From assembly GCA_028821125.1 (NCBI GenBank), contig JAPPHD010000006.1:1-36806 (forward strand): DNA of 36,806 bases. Direction: 5' to 3'. Every line of letters starts with the position of its first letter. Within the stretch, counting starts at the first letter, position 1. This DNA is from Gammaproteobacteria bacterium. GTDB taxonomy: Bacteria; Pseudomonadota; Gammaproteobacteria; Pseudomonadales; Azotimanducaceae. This document shows, piece by piece, positions 33,269-36,806 of the stretch. A program made the translations under genes and the position numbers. The notes below the pieces were generated by a model, which saw only the letters and a list, made by a program, of their open reading frames with translations, was not told the origin of the DNA and made no database searches.

Positions 33269-35320
33269 TCACAGGCCCTCATCAGGGGGTGGCTGTTCGC
33301 TCACTTGTTGGCGATTGATGTATTCGTACTGCGAGTAGCGCGGTAGCACGGGCTCCAGCACTTCGATCAATTCGTCGAGGTGGCGTTGGTAGTTGCGCCA
33401 GTAGTGGATCGACTGCGTATAGACTGGCAGGCGCACTTGTTCGGAGCTGGCGGTTCGGATCGGGCGGTCGGTTTCGTGGAAGCGTGCGCAGGCATCTTCC
33501 CAGGGCAGTTCGCAGTAGTCGAGCAGACGACGTAGCTGATTGTCGAAGTCGGTGACCATCTCTTCGTACTGCACGGTGAGTACGTGGCCCGGGAGCGCTT
33601 CGTGCCAGTGGTCCATAAAGCGCTGATATTCCAGGAAATATTCGCCGATATCGGTTAGGTCGTAGACGAAGGTCTGGCCCTTTGCGAACAACTGGCGATA
33701 GCAGCTCAGAGTGGAATCCAGGGGGTAGCGCCGGGCGTCGATGACCTTGGCATTGGGTAGAACCAGATGCAGGAAGCCGATGGTAGGGAAGTTGTTGGGC
33801 ATCTTGTCGACGAAACGGGGGCGGTCGGTGTGGCGGTGCAGTCTGGCGCGTTCCAGGTAGTCTGTGCCGAGGGCCTTGAGGTGGGACGGGCGCAGTTCGC
33901 GCACGGCATGGGGATAGTTGATGCCGTCGGCGCGGTTTCGGTTCAGCGAGGTTGCCACTCGGCCGAGGTAGGGCAGTTCCGAGGTGCCTTCCACCTGGCT
34001 GTGGCTGGCCAGGATCTGTTCGATGAGGGTCGAGCCGGACCGAGGCAGGCCCAGGACGAAAATGGGTGCCGGGTCGGGGTGGCCGAGGCCGGTGTGTTCT
34101 TGAAGGAAGGGCTGGTCGAATACGTCGATGATCTCGTCGTTCATCACCTCCGTCTGCACCGGGTCGTAGTGTTCGAGCATGCGCTGCCTGGCGTTTCCGC
34201 GTGAGTAGTAGCGCCAGGCGGCGTCGAAATCGCCGGCGTCCTCATGAGCTTTGGCCAGCGCAAACAGGAAGTTGACGGCGGATTGATCGGTAAGGTCGTC
34301 CTCGCTTCGCAGCGCGGAGTTTATGGCTTCGATGTCGTTGTCGGTGAGCCGGTAGGTTTTCAGGTTGGCCAGGCTCCAATAGCTTTCCCCGTTCTCGGGG
34401 CGCATGCGGATGCATTGGCGGTAGGCCTGGATGGCTTCTTCCTGGCGGCCGAGTGTCTTGAGCGTATGGCCGGTGCCGAGCAGCGCGCCAGCGTGTTTCG
34501 GTTGCAATTCGAGCGCGCGGCGGTAGGAGGCAAGAGCGTCTTCCGTACGCCCGACCGGCGCCAGAGTGGAGGCGAGCAGATAGTGTGGTTTTGCGGCGGT
34601 GGGTTGCAGGCGGCAGGCCCGCTGAAAGCAGTCCAGGGATTCACCGTAGCGGTGCTGCTCCTGGTAGATCTGGCCCAAGTCCAGGAAGGCGAGGGTGTAG
34701 TCTGGCGCCAGGGAGACGGCTCTCTCAAGGAGCGCCTCGGATTCCTCGGTTTCTGACTTGTTCGAGAGGATGCCGGCCAGCAGGCGCATGGCATCGACGT
34801 TTTCCGGGGATTCCCTCAGCAACTCGCGATACAGGCGCTCGGCTTCGTCGTGGCGGCCTTCCTTATGATGCTCCGCGGCGAGCGCCAGTTTCCTGCGCTG
34901 CGGGTTGAGCGCGAAGGAGGCTTCGAATGCGCCGTCGGCCGCTTCTCCCCTGCCGGCCATCGACAGCGCCCGGCCCAGGTAGAAAAACGCCATTTCCGCT
35001 TGCGGGTCCAGCCGGGTCGCGTTCTCCAGAATCTCGACTGCCTCATCGATTCGACCGGTCTCAATCAGGAGATAGCCGAGGTCCTCGTGAGGTTTGGCAA
35101 AGTTTGGCGCCAGTTCAATTGCGCGCCTCAAACGCTGTTCCGCCTCATCGAAATCCCGCGCCTTCAACAGAATTGCGCCGAGCAGCGCGGTCAAATTTAC
35201 ATCGTTTCGATGCTGCTTAAGCGTTTCCCGACAAATGGCCGCGGCAGCGTTCATGCGCCCCGCGTTGATCAGGCCCATCACCTTGTTGAAGGCGGCCCTG
35301 GGTGTCAATTGCTCGTCCAT
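33269..35320 (-). CDS. TPR-repeat sulfotransferase
   Basis: 683 aa from the ATG at 35320 (GAAGAG 4 nt upstream). A longer frame from 35368 starts with GTGTCCC of the repeat and is rejected. The N-terminal part (about 10-325) is a series of tetratricopeptide repeats (for example ELAPNFAKPHEDLGYLLIET, RALELQPKHAGALLGTGHTL), forming a protein-binding superhelix. The C-terminal Sulfotransfer domain has the PAPS 5'-phosphosulfate loop at about 419-432 (FVLGLPRSGSTLIEQIL) and a 3'-phosphate motif (VIDARRYPLDSTLSCYRQ). It would transfer sulfate from PAPS to a Tyr, peptide, lipid or glycan; the target is unknown. TPR-sulfotransferases are frequent near TonB receptors in this kind of bacterium (from memory). 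Confidence 0.92.
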   Translation of the reverse strand: MDEQLTPRAAFNKVMGLINAGRMNAAAAICRETLKQHRNDVNLTALLGAILLKARDFDEAEQRLRRAIELAPNFAKPHEDLGYLLIETGRIDEAVEILENATRLDPQAEMAFFYLGRALSMAGRGEAADGAFEASFALNPQRRKLALAAEHHKEGRHDEAERLYRELLRESPENVDAMRLLAGILSNKSETEESEALLERAVSLAPDYTLAFLDLGQIYQEQHRYGESLDCFQRACRLQPTAAKPHYLLASTLAPVGRTEDALASYRRALELQPKHAGALLGTGHTLKTLGRQEEAIQAYRQCIRMRPENGESYWSLANLKTYRLTDNDIEAINSALRSEDDLTDQSAVNFLFALAKAHEDAGDFDAAWRYYSRGNARQRMLEHYDPVQTEVMNDEIIDVFDQPFLQEHTGLGHPDPAPIFVLGLPRSGSTLIEQILASHSQVEGTSELPYLGRVATSLNRNRADGINYPHAVRELRPSHLKALGTDYLERARLHRHTDRPRFVDKMPNNFPTIGFLHLVLPNAKVIDARRYPLDSTLSCYRQLFAKGQTFVYDLTDIGEYFLEYQRFMDHWHEALPGHVLTVQYEEMVTDFDNQLRRLLDYCELPWEDACARFHETDRPIRTASSEQVRLPVYTQSIHYWRNYQRHLDELIEVLEPVLPRYSQYEYINRQQVSEQPPPDEGL

Positions 35321-35650
35321 TAAACTCTTCGAATAGTGACTAGCCGAATAGGAGCCGAATAGGGACACCTACCCCCGACTAGGGACACCTACCGCCGATC
35401 CAAATAGGGACACCTACCCCTGATCGATTGGGGACACCTACCGGTCACCACTAGGGACACCTACTGGATACCCGTTCGACCTTTTATCACAGACCAGGGG
35501 TGGAACGCTTCGATGACTGAGCACGAGAGAGTGCTGAGGTGGGATTCCAAAACAGCGCGAGCAGGTTGCGTGCTGCAAGGTACCCTCGCAGCCTAACTGC
35601 TGCTGCGGCGTGCAGTTGCTAGATCAGCAGGTTCCAGGAGAGAAGTTGCG
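35321..35650. other. Intergenic region between the sulfotransferase and RAYT genes
   Basis: It contains the five-copy repeat array (35362-35465) and about 180 nt with no gene. In the latter, AACTGC and GCAGTT (35595-35617) can form a 6-bp hairpin, and overlapping GCAGC/GCTGC pairs give alternatives. This might be a 3' structure of the RAYT transcript or a structured end of the element. Confidence 0.4.
35362..35465 (+). repeat. Array of GGGACACCTACC motif, 5 copies (plus orientation)
   Basis: Cores at 35362, 35382, 35407, 35431 and 35454, mostly preceded by TAG or ATAG, with spacings of 20-25 nt and unrelated spacer sequences. It is the longest array in the window and lies between the start of the sulfotransferase gene and the 3' end of the RAYT-like gene. 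Confidence 0.92.
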
Positions 35651-36571
35651 TCAACTAGTGAATGCCAGCATGCCCCTGGGCAAGCTTGCGTGCGACTGCG
35701 TGCGCCGTCGCAGCTTGGAAAAGTAACTCAACCACGCATTGGGTTCGTTCGGTCCGGCCGGGGGTAGGCGCTGCTCAGCTTCCTTGGGGATGTGTGATTG
35801 ACCCGTGCGCGCGGCAACCCATTGAACATGTGCAAGGTACTCCTTCAACGACAGAGCCAGTACGGTTTGGCCACGCGACTTGATGTGCCCGTTGTCAAGG
35901 TCGAACGTGATTGGTGCCATCGCCTTGTTCAACAACTCTGGCTTGGCGCTGGCTTCCTCCTGGCGCCGCGCCAATGAGGTATGCGTCGCGGCATCGATTC
36001 GGTCGGTGTCTCCGGCACGCAGTGGATTGAGATCGACGTATGCCATGCAGGCATGCACAGCGGTTTCATCCGGCAAGGCTTTGGAATGAAATCGCCCCTC
36101 CCAGAATCGACCAGTGCATTCGTCCTCGATGTTTGAACGCCGAGCGATCGGTGCGTTCAGGCATCGCATGTACCAGGACAGATCAGACAGCCTTTCGCGC
36201 AAAACCGCGATCCGTTCGGTGTTTTCGGCCAATGTGTCGATTGACTCATCGAGGTCGTCACCGGGTTTGGGCGGGAAGACGGTCAACCAGCGTCGCGCGA
36301 CGTCTATGTCGGGCAGTTGTTTGCCGGCCCTGGGCCGATAGTGGATGACGATGTGGTAGTGATTCGACATTACCGCGTAGCCCAGCACGTCAACGGCGAA
36401 AACGTTTGTGAGTGCCAGTAGTCGGGCTTCGATCCAGCAGCGCCGATGGGAGAAGTCCTTGCCGGTGGTTGGATCCTTCCCAGTCAGCCGAGTGCGGCGT
36501 ACGCATCGGGAAACGATGTGATAGAAGCCGCCGATGTCTCGATCGATCAATTTGCTTCGCGGACGGGTCAT
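35651..36571 (-). CDS. RAYT-like (REP-associated, IS200/Y1 family) HUH transposase
   Basis: 306 aa from the ATG at 36571 (GGAAA upstream); the in-frame extension to 36754 lacks a site. It has the Y1 transposase core: opening FYHIVSRCVRRTRL, the HUH metal motif H71-x-H73 (AVMSNHYHIVIHY), the likely catalytic Tyr Y134 (LSWYMRCLN) and the GRFWEGRFHSK and YVDLNPLRAG motifs typical of REP-associated tyrosine transposases (COG1943). An insertion of about 45 residues between the HUH and Tyr motifs and a long C-terminal region make it larger than the classical IS200 enzyme (about 150 aa). It would nick and rejoin single-stranded DNA at short recognition sequences. It is flanked by two arrays of the 12-nt motif in opposite orientation. 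All key residues look intact. Confidence 0.9.
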   Translation of the reverse strand: MTRPRSKLIDRDIGGFYHIVSRCVRRTRLTGKDPTTGKDFSHRRCWIEARLLALTNVFAVDVLGYAVMSNHYHIVIHYRPRAGKQLPDIDVARRWLTVFPPKPGDDLDESIDTLAENTERIAVLRERLSDLSWYMRCLNAPIARRSNIEDECTGRFWEGRFHSKALPDETAVHACMAYVDLNPLRAGDTDRIDAATHTSLARRQEEASAKPELLNKAMAPITFDLDNGHIKSRGQTVLALSLKEYLAHVQWVAARTGQSHIPKEAEQRLPPAGPNEPNAWLSYFSKLRRRTQSHASLPRGMLAFTS

Positions 36572-36756
36572 GCTGGCGTTTCCGTGAGGATTGACTCTGG
36601 ATAATGCGAAACGGCGACGGGCATTGTCTATGGCGATATAGGTTGGAATCGCGTAGGAAATCGCCCCTGTGGTTTTTTGTAGCAGGGGTCCAAAGCCGCC
36701 GGCAGCAGGCGCCGGAAGTGACCCCAATCGGACAACGTGGGCGCCCCCGATCAAAA

Positions 36757-36796
36757 GTAGGTGTCCCCGATCACCGATCAGAAGGTAGGTGTCCCC
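36757..36796 (-). repeat. Array of GGGACACCTACC motif, 2 or more copies (minus orientation), at window edge
   Basis: Plus-strand GTAGGTGTCCCC at 36757 and 36785, each followed by GATCA-rich sequence (CGATCACCGATCAGAAG). The array probably continues beyond the right edge. It lies upstream of the RAYT-like gene, in inverse orientation to the array at 35362-35465. Confidence 0.88.
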
Positions 36797-36806
36797 GATC
36801 AGAAGG

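Noticed and set aside
26564-35465. CRISPR array
   Set aside because: The repeat is only 12-23 nt, spacings are irregular, spacers are not of uniform length, arrays are scattered in both orientations, and no cas genes are present.
1-36806. tRNA, rRNA or riboswitch genes
   Set aside because: No T-loop/anticodon arrangement, rRNA signature or recognisable aptamer was seen on either strand; a covariance-model scan would settle this.

Overview
The window looks like a piece of a high-GC, Gram-negative proteobacterial chromosome, most likely gammaproteobacterial (an inference). The basis is two TonB-dependent outer-membrane receptors, exported proteins with PPC/CARDB-type domains, Sec signal peptides, VapBC and RES/Xre toxin-antitoxin pairs, and ordinary Shine-Dalgarno starts with the standard bacterial code. 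I see no rRNA, tRNA or CRISPR array.

Layout. (1) 1-3172: two exported proteins on the minus strand, separated by a clear intrinsic terminator; the first runs off the left edge. (2) 3670-9531: an accessory stretch with a tyrosine recombinase, small unknown genes, a coiled-coil protein with 13-residue tandem repeats and a possibly leaderless start, a RES/Xre toxin-antitoxin pair with a perfect inverted repeat at its promoter, and a TIR-like (nucleoside deoxyribosyltransferase-fold) gene broken by an in-frame TAA. (3) 9572-21049: two paralogous proteins that each carry GAF, PAS, histidine kinase, receiver and OmpR-type DNA-binding domains in one chain. They flank a large subtilisin-like exported protease gene, broken by an in-frame TGA at an apparent Trp codon, and a polytopic membrane protein. 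(4) 21546-25618: a two-gene operon of tiny proteins behind a strong sigma70-like promoter, then an Oar-like TonB receptor on the minus strand. (5) 25875-36806: small membrane/periplasmic genes, VapBC, an Asp/Asn beta-hydroxylase with a TonB receptor, a predicted beta-propeller protein, an alpha/beta hydrolase, a TPR-sulfotransferase and a RAYT-like HUH transposase.

The most unusual feature is a short non-palindromic motif, GGGACACCTACC (reverse complement GGTAGGTGTCCC). I count 22 exact or near-exact copies at seven sites. One lies just upstream of the integrase. The other 21 form six arrays between 26.57 and 36.80 kb that separate complete gene modules. The RAYT-like gene sits between two arrays of opposite orientation, and the motif contains the GTAG tetranucleotide typical of REP elements. 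A RAYT/REP-like system that seeds tandem, non-hairpin repeats between gene cassettes is the best candidate here for an undescribed system. The motif also supplies false GTG starts (GTGTCCC) to neighbouring genes, so I moved several starts downstream.
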